Shown here: positions 33,209 to 42,113 of the stretch, piece by piece
Position numbering within the stretch: the first letter of the stretch is position 1
How the letters are laid out: the number at the start of each line of letters is the position of its first letter
From: Lucinisca nassula
Lineage: Eukaryota > Mollusca > Bivalvia > Lucinida > Lucinidae
Direction: 5' to 3'
Assembly (NCBI GenBank): GCA_963580285.1
Contig: OY757015.1
Span: forward strand, 134,238,029 to 134,302,028
Length of the DNA stretch: 64,000 nucleotides
Translations under genes and position numbers: made by a program
The notes under the pieces: model-generated
What the model was told of the DNA's origin: nothing
What the model saw: the letters and a program-made list of their open reading frames with translations, nothing else
Databases searched by the model: none

Positions 33209-33531
33209 GTGCGGGGATAATGCGTGGCCATGTGAAATCGATTTAAAAGCACCCCCCCCCCCCCCCACCGGTGGAATACTTTTTGCAGAGTTTCAAAATA
33301 GAAGCGAAGGCACTGCTCAGGAATCGATACAATGACCCCCCCCCCCCCACACACACACACACACACAGAGATCTCCCATCTGAGACACCAAAGGCGGTTC
33401 TTTTGTTGTGTTTTATTATTGTTATATTTCGTCTTTGCGTGTACGTAGTGCTATTTTTTCGATAGACGTTTTGTCACTTTGTTGGAAAGTAACTGGCCTT
33501 TTGGCTTGCCGCTTATGGTATTTTCATTATG
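33209..33531 (+). mobile_element. Rearranged R repeat with C tracts
   Basis: ATGTGAAATCGATTTAAAAG then a C tract at 33251, an inverted R fragment (AGGAATCGATACAATGA, then a second C tract and (CA)n near 33336-33366), then GGCGGTTCTTTTGTTGTG and GTTGGAAAGTAACTGGCC. Confidence 0.65.
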
Positions 33532-33812
33532 GTCATTACGAAAACACGACTATACAAATACATTGTTACCTTTATCGCCGAAAAAATGAAAATTTTAAGA
33601 TGAAAAAATTTTTTTTTCTTATTTCTGCTCAAAAATATGGATTGTGGGTACTCGTTAGAACCGCCTTAGCGAGGCGGTTCTAACGAGTACCCACAATCTA
33701 TATTTTAGAGCAGAAATAAGAAAAATAAGGTTTACCCTTGTAAACCTCAGTTTTACTATATAAAAGTGTGGTTCAAGGGGGTCAAAATTATATAGGTGGG
33801 TTTTCGTGATGG
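33532..33812. mobile_element. Foldback MITE
   Basis: Same family as 31421: ends TCATTACGAAAACACG and TTTTCGTGATGG, centre CGCCTTAGCGAGGCGG, single left-arm copy. It interrupts the R repeat, which resumes at about 33,830. Confidence 0.8.
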
Positions 33813-33824
33813 AAGTTGTGTTAT

Positions 33825-34230
33825 ATATGTGTTTGCTTTCGTTTGGCGTCCTGGATGATAGGTGAGAGGTAATTGTATCGATTCCAGACCATTGCCTTTA
33901 TTTCTATTTTGTCTTTATCCATTTATGCCTCCGTAGGCGAGCTATGCTGTCTTTTGTCTTGTTTACCTTTGAACATAACCATATTTTGGGTTTAAATACT
34001 ACCAAGGTGCATGAGAGTAGTTACTTTGTGTGCGCAGCTCACCAACCAATTTAAAATTTTGCAGGCCCTTTTGTCATGGTATGTAGATTTGTCCTGTTGG
34101 CTTTCCGCTGTTGGTGTTTCCATTAGGTCTGTTGTTGCATGTTTGTGTTTCTTTCCCTTTGGTGTCTCTGATGGGAGCTATGGGTTGATTGTATCGATTC
34201 CTGATCATTGCCTCTACTTCTATTTTGCAT
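33825..34230 (+). mobile_element. R repeat pieces, subfamily A
   Basis: TTTGGCGTCCTGGATGATAG to TTATTTCTATTTTG (33,855-33,915), unrelated AT-rich sequence, then GTCCTGTTGGCTTTCCGCTG to CCTCTACTTCTATTTTGC. Confidence 0.65.
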
Positions 34231-34269
34231 GTGGTTTTTGGCATTATCGTCCACTTTATTTTGTCACTT

Positions 34270-34897
34270 TTCAAACTTTTGAACATAGCCATTTCTGTTC
34301 CTAGCCATATTTGTTTGTCTTTCTTGTTTCTTGCAAAATTTATGATAAACGCGATAATTTTGATTCTGAGATTTTAAATGTTCCTTTTTTGGATAGTGAT
34401 GTTCCTTGTGCGCCATCCTATGGCGTTTATACTTCGCAATTAAATCGATTTGCCAGAGTGTGTAGTCATGTAACTGACTTCAACGCTCGTAATTAATTGT
34501 TAACGGCTAAACTTCTTAATCAGGGTTATCGGTACCATAAACTACGCAAAGCCTTTTCAAAATTTTATAGACTTCATTCTGATTTAATTTCAAAATTCAA
34601 TATTGAACTTAAATCTCTTCTGCAACAGGGTCTATCGGAACCCGAATTTTATTGTGACTTAGTGTATAAATTCAGAAAAATATATAACCGCAATGACTTC
34701 AGCACCCAATTTCGTAAAATCAGTCTTCGATATAAAAAAATTGGGTACAGCATAAATGTTTTACGACAGACTGCATGCATGGTAGTTAACCCAATCACGT
34801 TTGACAACTTTGCTTCCCTCTTTAATTGCACGCCGGTGGGTCAGGCCTCAGATTATATGACAGTTCCAGCGTATAGGCTTATGTTGGTTGGCACCTG
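34270..34897 (+). pseudogene. RT element, C-terminal third
   Basis: After a frameshifted lead-in (KIYDKRDNFDSEILNVPFLD) one frame runs DVPCAPSYGVYTSQLNRFAR, VCSHVTDFNARN, a single stop, then LLTAKLLNQGYRYHKLRKAF and 110 more codons to FNCTPVGQASDYMTVPA and a stop. This is the longest undisrupted part of the RT protein in the window, about 130 codons after the stop. It lies downstream of the YxDD motif and has no domain I can name. The R repeat follows directly. Confidence 0.7.
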
Positions 34898-35111
34898 ATG
34901 CTCTGTCTCTGGTCCGGGCCCATCGGAGTCCTAACTGTTGGCTTTCTTCTGCTCCAGCATTTTAGTGGTTTTATGCTCTAGAGTCCTCATCGTTGTTTCA
35001 TTCTGTGGTTGTTTGATTTTTGTGTTCACGGAGATGTTGCACTGATGAGTTAGGAGGCCTTCATGCGGACTGAACAAATTATTGGTCTTAATCGCGACGG
35101 AAGGGCACGTA
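34898..35111 (+). mobile_element. R repeat, 5' part
   Basis: CTGATGCTCTGTCTCTGGTC, AGTCCTAACTGTTGGCTTTC, TTGCACTGATGAGTTAGGAG, then broken at GGAAGGGC by an inverted subfamily B copy. Confidence 0.8.
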
Positions 35112-35405
35112 AAGTAGAAGTAAAACAAAGATCAGGAATCGATACAATTAACTTACTCCACCCCTCAAAGACACCAAAGGGAAAGAAACACAAACATTAA
35201 GCGACCAGACCATAATGGAAACCTAAACAAAGGAAGGCCATAAGGACAGTTACTTTCCCACAAAATTGCCATATGGCCATCCAAAATAAAAAGACACAAG
35301 TGATACACACAGTAAGTAACAAACAACAACATAAATAAATCGCCACAGAAGAACCGCCTTGGAACAGTCAGTGGAAAGATATCCACTGGGGGGCTTAAAT
35401 CGATT
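35112..35405 (-). mobile_element. R repeat, subfamily B
   Basis: Begins GTAAAGTAGAAGTAAAACAA and runs to CCACTGGGGGGCTTAAATCG. It carries the subfamily B marks ATGGAAACCTAAACAAAGGA and GGCCATCCAAAATAAAAAG. Confidence 0.8.
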
Positions 35406-35448
35406 TTATTATTAAATCATTAAAATCGATTTAAGCCCCCCAAGTGGA
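35384..35448. repeat. 65-bp palindromic junction of two R repeats
   Basis: CCACTGGGGGGCTTAAATCG..ATTTTATTA is mirrored by TAAAATCGATTTAAGCCCCC..AAGTGG, around TTAAATCATT. It is a head-to-head join of a minus subfamily B and a plus subfamily A copy at the same internal position. Confidence 0.85.
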
Positions 35449-35568
35449 ATTCGTTTCCGCTGACCGTTCCAAGGCGGTTCTTCTGTCGCGGTTTATTTTT
35501 GTTATGGTTTGTCTTTGGGTGATTGTGTCGCTTATATTATTTTTATTTTGGATACCTGTTGGCCATTT

Positions 35569-35830
35569 TTAGCACGTTCCCTGACCAATATACAGCTTTG
35601 CGATACCAAATTCACACAGAAACGGATACACACTGACAGCTATGACAGCATAAATATCTGTAGCTGAACTTGATCTCGCATACATGGTGATCACAAACTT
35701 TTCCAGAAGTGTTTGTTCTCCATCACCAATAACTGGTTGATGCATACAAAGCGTTGTGAATTCTTGCGGCGCTGCATGGTATAATGTTTGCCAAGCAGCG
35801 CTTTTCCATTTACCGCAGGGAAGACTCCCT
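35569..35830 (-). pseudogene. Transposon-type coding fragment of unknown family
   Basis: The minus-strand frame reads KSAAWQTLYHAAPQEFTTLC, then EQTLLEKFVITMYARSSSAT. A W..-P-E-x-T and LLEKFV..MY.R(S/T)S arrangement recurs, from memory, in uncharacterised transposon-associated proteins of molluscs. No catalytic residues can be named. It lies between an R repeat and an oppositely oriented RT copy, with no start or neighbouring exons, so it is probably a scrap. Confidence 0.35.
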
Positions 35831-36440
35831 CTATCTTGCATGTAATGTAAGAAATGCTTTTTTCACTTCTGAAGAGCATAAAAATATTACTTTATGGTCA
35901 TGTCAGAAAGTGTGTGAAGCTCTCACCTTTCTACTTGACAATATTTACATAAGATTTGGTACTAAGTTATTTGGAGAAGTTGATGGTATTCCGATGGGTA
36001 CTAATTGCGCACCACTTGTGGCTGATCTGTTTTTGTTTTGTTATGAGAGAGACTTCATGATGTCCCTTTCTGCTGAAAACCAGTCTGAAATCATTGAAGG
36101 TTTTAGCTCCACTTCTAGATATTTGGATGATTTATTAAATGATAATACCTATTTCGGTGGTTTGATCAGACAATATATCCCCCGCCCACCCCAACCAGAA
36201 CTTCAATTAAATAAAGCAAATTCTTTTCTTCTGATACCGAAACACCGATTTTGGATTTACATCTTTCTATTGTAGATGGGTTTGTTTCTTGCAAAATTTA
36301 TGATACACGCGATGATTTTGATATTGTGAATTTTCCTTTTTTGGATATGTTCCTCTTAGGCCATTTTATGGCGTTTATACTTCGCAGTTAATTCGATTTG
36401 CCAGAGTGTGTAGTCAAGTAACTGACTTCAACACTCGTAA
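35806..36440 (+). pseudogene. RT element, catalytic core, best preserved
   Basis: One open frame from about 35784 to 36275 reads REDSLYLACNVRNAFFTSEE, SCQKVCEALTFLLDN, then GIPMGTNCAPLVADLFLF (near codons 68-85) and SRYLDDLL (codons 111-118), the YxDD polymerase motif with both aspartates present. After NKANS a shift leads to FVSCKIYDTRDDFD and a shortened NFPFLD region. Upstream STLYT-type sequence is missing. Its C-terminus resumes at 37216 after an insertion. The motifs resemble Penelope-like RTs; other RT families are possible. Not functional: truncated, shifted and interrupted. Confidence 0.7.
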
Positions 36441-36441
36441 T

Positions 36442-37215
36442 ACATTTTATACCGCTATCAGGCATTCCAGTAACCTAATAAAGGGGGTCGAATAACTGCA
36501 CGCTATAATCGGTAGTGACCTATAATACCTTCTACTGACCTATAATACGTCTAGTGACCGTTTATAGACCGGGCCTACTTTTCAGGTCCTGATCTTTGTT
36601 TTACTTCTACTTTACAAGTGTAATCAATAATATGCAATTTTTTATACATGGGAAAACAACGAAACTGCAAGTTAAAATCTTTGCAATATTTATTTAAACA
36701 GAATTTCAGCTAAATTCTTACCTTCTCGGCCTTTCCTGGTTTGAATGGCCCGTTGGAATAACTGCGCACTGCTACTGCAGTTGAGTCTCAACCTCGAAAA
36801 TAATTTCTAAAGCCAAAATAAACTACTTATTTGCAGATTTTCATACAGAATGTAAAGCGCTGAGAAACTTTGATTCGAGCGTCCATGTTGTTTCCTGCGT
36901 CTTAGTTGCGTGGTGACGTCAGAAACTTTGTACTCGTTGACGTCACGTTATACTACGTGTGCGCGCCATGGCACTAAATGTCGTTGAACATGCCACACTG
37001 TCTGCTGTATTTTTTGCTTATATTTGCTAAATTATTGCAAAACCCCTTGATTTTTGAATTGCGGTATAAATTAAATACATGATTAGTGTCTTTGATAAAA
37101 AAAATATAATCGGTTCGCCGCGACAATTGTATAGGGGCGAGCTGAAGCTCGCCCCTATAAAATTGTCTAAGGCTCACCGATTATATTTTATTATTAAAGA
37201 CACCATGTTTTTACT
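36442..37215. mobile_element. ~770-bp insertion splitting the RT copy
   Basis: RT sequence stops at AACACTCGTAAT and resumes at TGTTAACGGCTAAACG. The block contains short repeats of GACCTATAATAC, a subfamily B tail scrap (CTGATCTTTGTTTTACTTCT at 36583), and a palindrome near its right end. No coding seen. Confidence 0.6.
37086..37203. repeat. 118-bp palindrome
   Basis: GTGTCTTTGAT.AAA..ATATAATCGG and GACAATTGTATAGGGGCGAG are mirrored by CTCGCCCCTATAAAATTGTC and CCGATTATATTTTATT..AAAGACAC. The centre CGAGCTGAAGCTCG leaves a minimal loop. Confidence 0.85.
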
Positions 37216-37765
37216 ATGTTAACGGCTAAACGTCTTAATCGGGTTATCGGTATCACATTTTCAAAATTTTATAGACGTCATTCTGATTTAATTTCAAAAT
37301 TCAATATTGGACTTAAATCTCTTCTGCATCAAGGTCTATCGGAACCCGAGTGAGTGAGTGAGTGAGTTTTAGTTTTACGTCCCACCAACAGCTAAGGTCA
37401 TACGGAGACGGGACCTCGATTTAAAGACTCATCCGAAAGTCTGGAGAAGCCCGGGATCGATCCTGCGATCCCTGGTTTACAAGGCGAGTAGCGTAACCAC
37501 TGCACCACGGAGGCTTCTATATCGGAACCCGAATTTTATGGTGACTTAGTATATAAATTCCGAAAAATATATACCTAACCGCAATGACTTCGACACCCAA
37601 TTTCGTAAAATCGTTCGTCGATATATAAAGATTGGGTACAACATAAATGTTATAAAACAGACTGCATGCATGGTAGTTAACCCAATCACGGTTGACAACT
37701 TTGCTTCCCTCTTTAATTGCACGCCGGTCGGTCAGGCCTCAGATTCTATGACGGTTCCAGCGTAA
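37216..37765 (+). pseudogene. RT element, C-terminal part, split by a SINE
   Basis: Continues the copy from 36440: LTAKRLNR-like start, then IGLKSLLHQGLSEPE, interrupted at 37349, resuming EPEFYGDLVYKFRKIY and ending with a TACMVVNPITVDNFASLFN-like stretch. It has frameshifts near 37250. It reads straight into an R repeat, as at 34.9 kb. Confidence 0.65.
37350..37520 (-). mobile_element. tRNA-derived SINE, family D (171 bp)
   Basis: On the minus strand the head reads GAAGCCTCCGTGGTGCAGTG (A-box region) and GCAGGATCGATCCCGGGC (B box), and the tail is (ACTC)n. ATCGGAACCCGA is duplicated at 37338-37349 and 37521-37532. The shortest and cleanest SINE in the window. Confidence 0.9.
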
Positions 37766-37789
37766 AGGCTTACTAAGAATTAGAGCGAT

Positions 37790-38260
37790 CTAATTCAATG
37801 TAATGTTGGTTGGTGCCTGATACTCTGTCTCTGGTGGGGCCCATCGGAGTCTATCTGTAGGTTTTCTTTTGCTCCGGCATTTAAGTGGTTTCTTGCTGTA
37901 GGGTCCTCACCGTTGTTTCATCTCTGTGGTTGTTTGATTATTTGTGTTCACGGAGATGTTGCACTGATGTGTTAGGAGGCCTTCATGCGGACTGAACAAA
38001 TTATTTGTCTAAATTGCGACGGAAGGGCGAGGATTGTGGCCACGTAAAATCGATTTAAGCTCCCCAGTAGAATTCCGCTGACCGTTCCATGGCGGTTCTT
38101 CTGTCGCGGTTTATTTTTGTTATGGTCTGTCTTTGGTGTTTGTGTCGCTTATATTATTTTATTTTGGATAGCCTATTGCCCATTTTGTTGGAAAGTAACT
38201 GTCCTTTTGGCTTTCCGCTATTGATGTTTCCATTAGGGTCTGTTGTTCCATGTTTCAAGG
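37790..38260 (+). mobile_element. R repeat, subfamily A
   Basis: AATGTAATGTTGGTTGGTGC, CTGATACTCTGTCTCTGGTG, GGAGGCCTTCATGCGGACTG, CACGTAAAATCGATTTAAGC with only CCCC, TTCTTCTGTCGCGG, ending at GGGTCTGTTGTTCCATGTTT. Confidence 0.8.
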
Positions 38261-38914
38261 GCGTAATGCAAAATCTCGCAATAATATGTCGTTGTTTCCT
38301 GGCGTTGTATTGTTAAATGGTATCTCAAAAGCAAACCCAATCTCATATTTCGACAATACAGCGCTACATTGGACAATCCATGACGTAATAAGTTGTACTA
38401 CAATTGATTACGTCATAATTATGTTTTTGTCTGTTCAGAAAGTGAATTTTGAACTCAGTGCAATGACGTCACTATCGATTATGATGTAGAGAGGTCATAC
38501 AAGGACAGCACACTACAGCTCGTCTCTGTGATTAACAAACGCTTTGTAAAAATTTTGTTCCCTGGTTTGCTGATTTTGTATAAAAGTTACTGCTGATATT
38601 TACTGACAGGGCTAGTCAATTTGTCTGTTATAAATAGACCACATACCCTTTTTTTCTCCCATTTTTGGTCTTTATTATCTTTTAATCTTAATAGACTGAA
38701 TAAAATAAGAATGAAACGTAGATTACCCCCAACTTCCTGGCCAAATGTCAAGCATTTAAGCATGTCAAGCATTTAAGCATGTCAGGCATTTAAGCCCAAA
38801 GACGACCCTCAAGGGGACCCTAACACTGGTGCAAATGAACAATCTGTTCAGAGAGCAAGCCCTGGTTTTGCTTCCTCCCTGTCTACAGAAGGTGAGAGCA
38901 ACCAGACCTGTCCG
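38261..38914. other. No gene; short tandem repeat
   Basis: AT-rich with three 17-bp repeats of ATGTCAAGCATTTAAGC at 38744-38795. A 64-codon frame without ATG then reads PKDDPQGDPNTGANEQSVQR and runs into the hammerhead-bearing repeat. It has no recognised domain. Confidence 0.4.
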
Positions 38915-38954
38915 TTGGAATCATTGATTTCATTATGGAATTTTGAAAATATGA

Positions 38955-38997
38955 GGGTCTCTGATGAGGCCTAATTGCCAAACTAGCTAGTCTGGCC
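38955..38997 (+). ncRNA. Degenerate hammerhead motif (family 2)
   Basis: GGTCT-CTGATGA-GGCC-TAATT-GCC-AAA-CTAGCTAGTC-TGGCC. Two bases are missing, including G12 of the GAAA core, and helix I has a T-T mismatch. Its GGCC first strand shows that the original helix II was fully paired. Confidence 0.7.
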
Positions 38998-39218
38998 CAG
39001 AAAACATGTACATTTCATATTTTTCCAGTTTTGTGGTGTATTCCTTGCTTCGAAAGGATAACCCTTTTATAGAAAATATTTGACGTCACTGCAGCTGGTG
39101 TCTGGGAAAGTGTGGCGGCCGTAAAACGTCTCCCTGCCCTACATCTTAATTAATGTAGTTTATATTTTCTTGTCCTTTGGGATCATTGATTCCATTGTGG
39201 AATTTTGAAAATATATTA

Positions 39219-39264
39219 GGGTCACTGATGAGACCTAATTGGCCGAAACTAGCTAGTCTGGCCA
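39219..39264 (+). ncRNA. Type I hammerhead ribozyme motif, complete core
   Basis: Order: helix I strand GGTCA, CTGATGA (39225-39231), helix II GACC-TAATT-GGCC, GAAA (39245-39248), helix III ACTAGCTAGT, C17 at 39258, then TGGCC closing helix I. GGTCA pairs with TGGCC (one U-G). Helix II has G-C at 10.1:11.1 and one A-C mismatch. A15.1 and U16.1 are present and the cleavage triplet is GUC. Predicted cleavage falls between 39258 and 39259. Helix III is self-complementary with no loop, so a dimeric fold is likely. Confidence 0.75.
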
Positions 39265-39285
39265 AGAAAACATGTACATGTTAAA

Positions 39286-39730
39286 AAGACCGAGATGGTT
39301 TATCAACCAGCACCTGGCAATCCAGAGAAGGAGCCCACCATCACAATGAAGGGCCAAAGATTGCAAGTGGTAGAGAAATACACCTCCCTTGAACGCACAC
39401 TGTTAAGAGTCGTGCGTATTGCCGATGAAGTCAGTGCCATGATTGCCAATGCTAGTGCAGCATATGACCAACTACGTGGTATTGCTTTGGATCGAAGTAG
39501 ACTTCAGGCTTGACACAGGGCTGTGGAGCTGGCAACACTATTATATGCATGCGAAACGCGGACAGTTTACCAATGGCGCGCAAAAAGACTGAAGCACTTC
39601 CATACCAGCTGTCTTAGAAATCTTTTAAAGATCGAGTGGCAAGACAGGATTCCAGACACAGAAATCCTGAAAAGGGCAAGACATCCTTCTGAAACTGGCA
39701 CAGTTAATGCAGACAGGCCATGTTGCAAGG
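39286..39730 (+). pseudogene. LINE (non-LTR retrotransposon) RT C-terminus, part 1
   Basis: Reads KTEMVYQPAPGNPEKEPTIT, KGQRLQVVEKYTSLERTL, a stop near 39511, then RAVELATLLYACETRTVYQW, AKRLKHFHTSCLRNLLKIEW and QDRIPDTEILKRA. The YACET and HxxCLRxLLxIxWxD blocks are typical of the RT thumb and C-terminal part of RTE or CR1/Jockey-type LINEs. The family is unrelated to the other RT element here. A TIR element interrupts it at 39731 and it resumes at 41682. Confidence 0.75.
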
Positions 39731-39889
39731 CATCTTCGCGAGCCAAGGGTACTAAGTCCACTACGTTCCTTGCGCATCCTTGGCCTACGGCCTATTTGTT
39801 AATATAATCTACCGCTGCGCCATTTCATTGGATGCGAGCAGTTGTCATCGCATCCAATCAAATTATCCGTAACAAACTATGCACTGCTG

Positions 39890-39915
39890 AAAAAAATCAA
39901 GATGGCGGCGCCCAG
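39890..39915 (+). promoter_or_regulatory. TISU-type start context
   Basis: ATCAAGATGGCGGCGCC around the ATG at 39902 matches the TISU consensus SAASATGGCGGC, an initiator plus start-codon element of genes with very short 5' leaders. Confidence 0.5.
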
Positions 39916-40400
39916 TAACAATAAAATGTGCCGTGTTTGCGGCGAGAATTTACCGAAAATGAGTAGACGGTCAATTTTAATCAGTTCTTTAGCGTGTTTG
40001 AACAGTTATGTGAAGTAATGGGCCACGTTCCCACCGACTATGATGGGCAGTCGCCGTATGTTTGCTCCGGGTGTTTCAACAAACTTAGTAGGATAGAATT
40101 TGATCTGAATAATAAACTGAAAGAGTTAACTACCCAGAAGTTAAGTTTACTCGGGGAACTGAGAAAAAAGTTTTTGAGGTCATCATCACAATCTACTCCC
40201 AAAAAAGTCTCCCAAAAAAGTGACCGAAAGGATCATTCAACACTCCCCCACTCCGAGAAAAGTGAAAATCAGACCAGAAACATAAATCCCAGAGACTTGA
40301 ACATGCTCATCAGAAGTCCAGAAAAAAGCTTGTCCGCACAGAGATCAATGCAAATGGAAAAACAGTTCACGCCAGGAAAAGTAAAGGTTGGTATAATTTC
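39902..40400 (+). pseudogene. ZAD-like zinc-finger N-terminal exon
   Basis: From the ATG it reads MAAPSNNKMCRVCGENLPKM and RRSILISSL. A one-base shift at about 39,993 breaks it, and the next frame reads VFEQLCEVMGHV, YVCSGCFNKLSRIEF and a charged helix NNKLKELTTQKLSLLGELRK. Paired C-x2-C groups about 50 residues apart followed by a helix is the layout of zinc-finger-associated (ZAD) or similar N-terminal domains, which dimerise. The following serine-lysine-rich linker ends near GGAAAAGTAAAGG, a possible splice donor. It lies inside a TIR element, so it may be part of that element's protein. The frameshift makes this copy non-functional unless it is a sequencing error. Confidence 0.5.
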
Positions 40401-40426
40401 ATCACTGGTGCAGAAATATTTGGTAT

Positions 40427-40720
40427 TTTACAGCCCAGTCAACACTGTTTTAGGTCTTTTTTTTGCTGGTCAGTTAACCTAGCCACACTTTTCCTGGGCA
40501 GTCTTATACGTAAGCGGTTTAATTATACAGTGCACATTCTTTCAACAGAAACTGCCCTTCTTGAATCAGCTGAGGTAGTGGCCAAACGGGAACGACTCGG
40601 TATAAGAAGAGAGATAGCTGAAAGGAGAGATGAAAGAATGTTGCCGCCCCTGGCAGGTATCAAACCCACATCTTCCAGATCACCAGTCAGATGTGCATCT
40701 GACTGAGTGAGTCACCAATG
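40427..40720 (-). mobile_element. tRNA-derived SINE, family B, tail lost
   Basis: CAGTCAACACTGTTTTAGGT, TTCCTGGGCAGTCTTATACG, and on the minus strand a degenerate B box (GTGGGTTTGATACCTGCC). No duplication could be identified. Confidence 0.75.
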
Positions 40721-41077
40721 CTTGTGAGGGGTTGTGGGGACTAATAAATGTTATTTTGGAGAAAACGGGATTAAACTACATGTATATCTTGTGTGTGTTG
40801 TTTGGACAATATGGTACATATTTTGAAAATCATGGCTCAGTTAAGAATTAACTGAATCGTATCGTAATCGCCATACATCTGCTGACGATACGCATATCAT
40901 ATCGTGAAGCAGTTTGACAATACAATTACTACACAGCAGAGTAATTTGATAGTAATGAGATGTAAACTTTTGCTGGTTTTGCATAAATTTGTGTGAACAC
41001 CTAACAAATATGTTACTTTTTTCACTTTTATTTCCATTGTTCATGTATATTACAATAATTTCTACCAAAGAATTATA

Positions 41078-41380
41078 GCGGCCCCTGCCCATCCAGGCTT
41101 GAAGAAATAGATGGGCTGCATGATGCTTCCACCCAGAGCTGAAACCGACCCGCACACGAGTACTGATTAAATCGCTTAGAGGATCTAAGCCTGCCCAGGC
41201 AAAGTGGTACAAGTCGGCCCGTTCTTATAAACCCTATTGGTTTCATTGGGCGACAGGGCTTGAGATATCATTTCATCTCAATGTCGGGTAAAAGTCCCAA
41301 AAATTGGAAGCAACGTCTCCAAAATGACCTTTAGTGTTGACGGGGTCGTTAAAGCTCAAATCAAACAAACAAAAATCAAT
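41078..41380 (+). mobile_element. SINE family A with 8-bp duplication
   Basis: From GCGGCCCCTGCCCATCCAG to CAAATCAAACAAACAAAAAT. GAATTATA at 41070-41077 and 41381-41388. Confidence 0.85.
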
Positions 41381-41559
41381 GAATTATATCTGAGACTGCT
41401 TACAGCTGATTTTAAGGAATTTCTTTGCTTTTAAGGAATTTCTTTGCTTAAAGTTTCTTTTTCATGCCAGAAAGTGTATCGCGATACATATCATATCGTG
41501 ACACAAATATCGTGATATGTATACATGTATCGTGAGGTGACAGTATCGTTGCATCCCTA

Positions 41560-41640
41560 TTAACCCATTCAGTACCAGAAACCCCAAAATGGGTACCCTG
41601 GCAAACAGTGCAGGCCCAGATCAGACGCTGCAGAACGCGT
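41560..41640 (+). mobile_element. TTAA-type MITE, left part
   Basis: TTAACCCATTCAGTACC, TGGCAAACAGTGCAGGCC and AGATCAGACGCTGCAGAACG, then cut at the right end of the 1.95-kb element. Confidence 0.7.
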
Positions 41641-41681
41641 AAGGTACGAAGTGGACTTAGTACCCTTGGCTCGCGAAGATA

Positions 41682-41960
41682 GTTGCCAGGATGCCTGAGG
41701 AACGTTTGTCAAAGCAAATCCTTTATGGAGAATTAGATATGGGGAAACGTTCCCACTGTGGTCAGAGGACATCCTCAAAGCCTCCCACAAGTACTTCAAC
41801 ATTCCAACAGAGTCGTGAAACAAACTGCACGTGGCGAGGCCTAATCAGAAGGGGTGCTAGTGAATACGAGACAAAAAGAATCAGCGAAGCCAAACAGAAA
41901 CGTGCAAAGCGCAAAGTCAGAGCTAAGGAATCATCAACTTTAACTTCTGCTGTTCGGCTT
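41682..41960 (+). pseudogene. LINE RT C-terminus, part 2
   Basis: Continues from 39730: RMPEERLSKQILYGELDMGK and, after a shift, SHKYFNIPTES, then WRGLIRRGASEYETKRISEA and KQKRAKRKVRAKESST. These are the basic C-terminal residues of the same LINE protein. It ends at CTTCCATCACG where a foldback MITE begins. Confidence 0.75.
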
Positions 41961-41961
41961 C

Positions 41962-42113
41962 CATCACGAAAACACGCCTATATAATTTTGACCCCCTTCA
42001 ACCCCACTTTTCTATACTAAAACTGGGGGAAAATATCACAATTTTTCATTAAATTTTCGTGTTTTTTTTCGGGGTATTTACAAAGAATTTATATAGGCGC
42101 GTTTTCGTAATGG
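41962..42113. mobile_element. Foldback MITE, core deleted
   Basis: The outer ends CCATCACGAAAACACGCCTA and TATAGGCGCGTTTTCGTAAT are inverse. The central GCGGTTCTAACGAG part is missing. Confidence 0.75.

Larger units (their letters stand above)
38915..39284 (+). mobile_element. 264-bp tandem pair with hammerhead motifs (retrozyme-like)
   Basis: GGAATCATTGATTTCATTAT and ATTTTGAAAATAT recur 260-odd bp apart, each followed by CTGATGAG and CTAGCTAGTCTGGCC. The second unit is cut after CATGTACATG by LINE sequence. Unit size and ribozyme type fit animal retrozymes (non-autonomous, amplified through circular RNA). That class assignment is inference. Confidence 0.65.
39731..41681. mobile_element. 1.95-kb TIR DNA element inside the LINE
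   Basis: The left ATCTTCGCGAGCCAAGGGTA and CTAAGTCCACT mirror the right AGTGGACTTAG and TACCCTTGGCTCGCGAAGAT. LINE coding sequence is continuous across it. GTTGCAAGG (39722-39730) and GTTGCCAGG (41682-41690) form an 8-9 bp duplication with one mismatch, fitting hAT- or P-like elements. It has a zinc-finger exon and later SINE insertions inside. Confidence 0.8.

Noticed and set aside
33166..33366. Glycine-rich short protein on the minus strand
   Set aside because: Produced by the C/G homopolymer and (CA)n tracts of repeat R.
35036..35090. CTGATGAG in repeat R (also 17755, 22470, 37965) as another hammerhead
   Set aside because: Downstream bases give GAAC, not GAAA, the 15.1 pair is wrong, and the flanks cannot form helix I.
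41691..42020. Separate gene at 41.7-42.0 kb
   Set aside because: It is the continuation of the LINE C-terminus after the TIR insertion, running on into a MITE.
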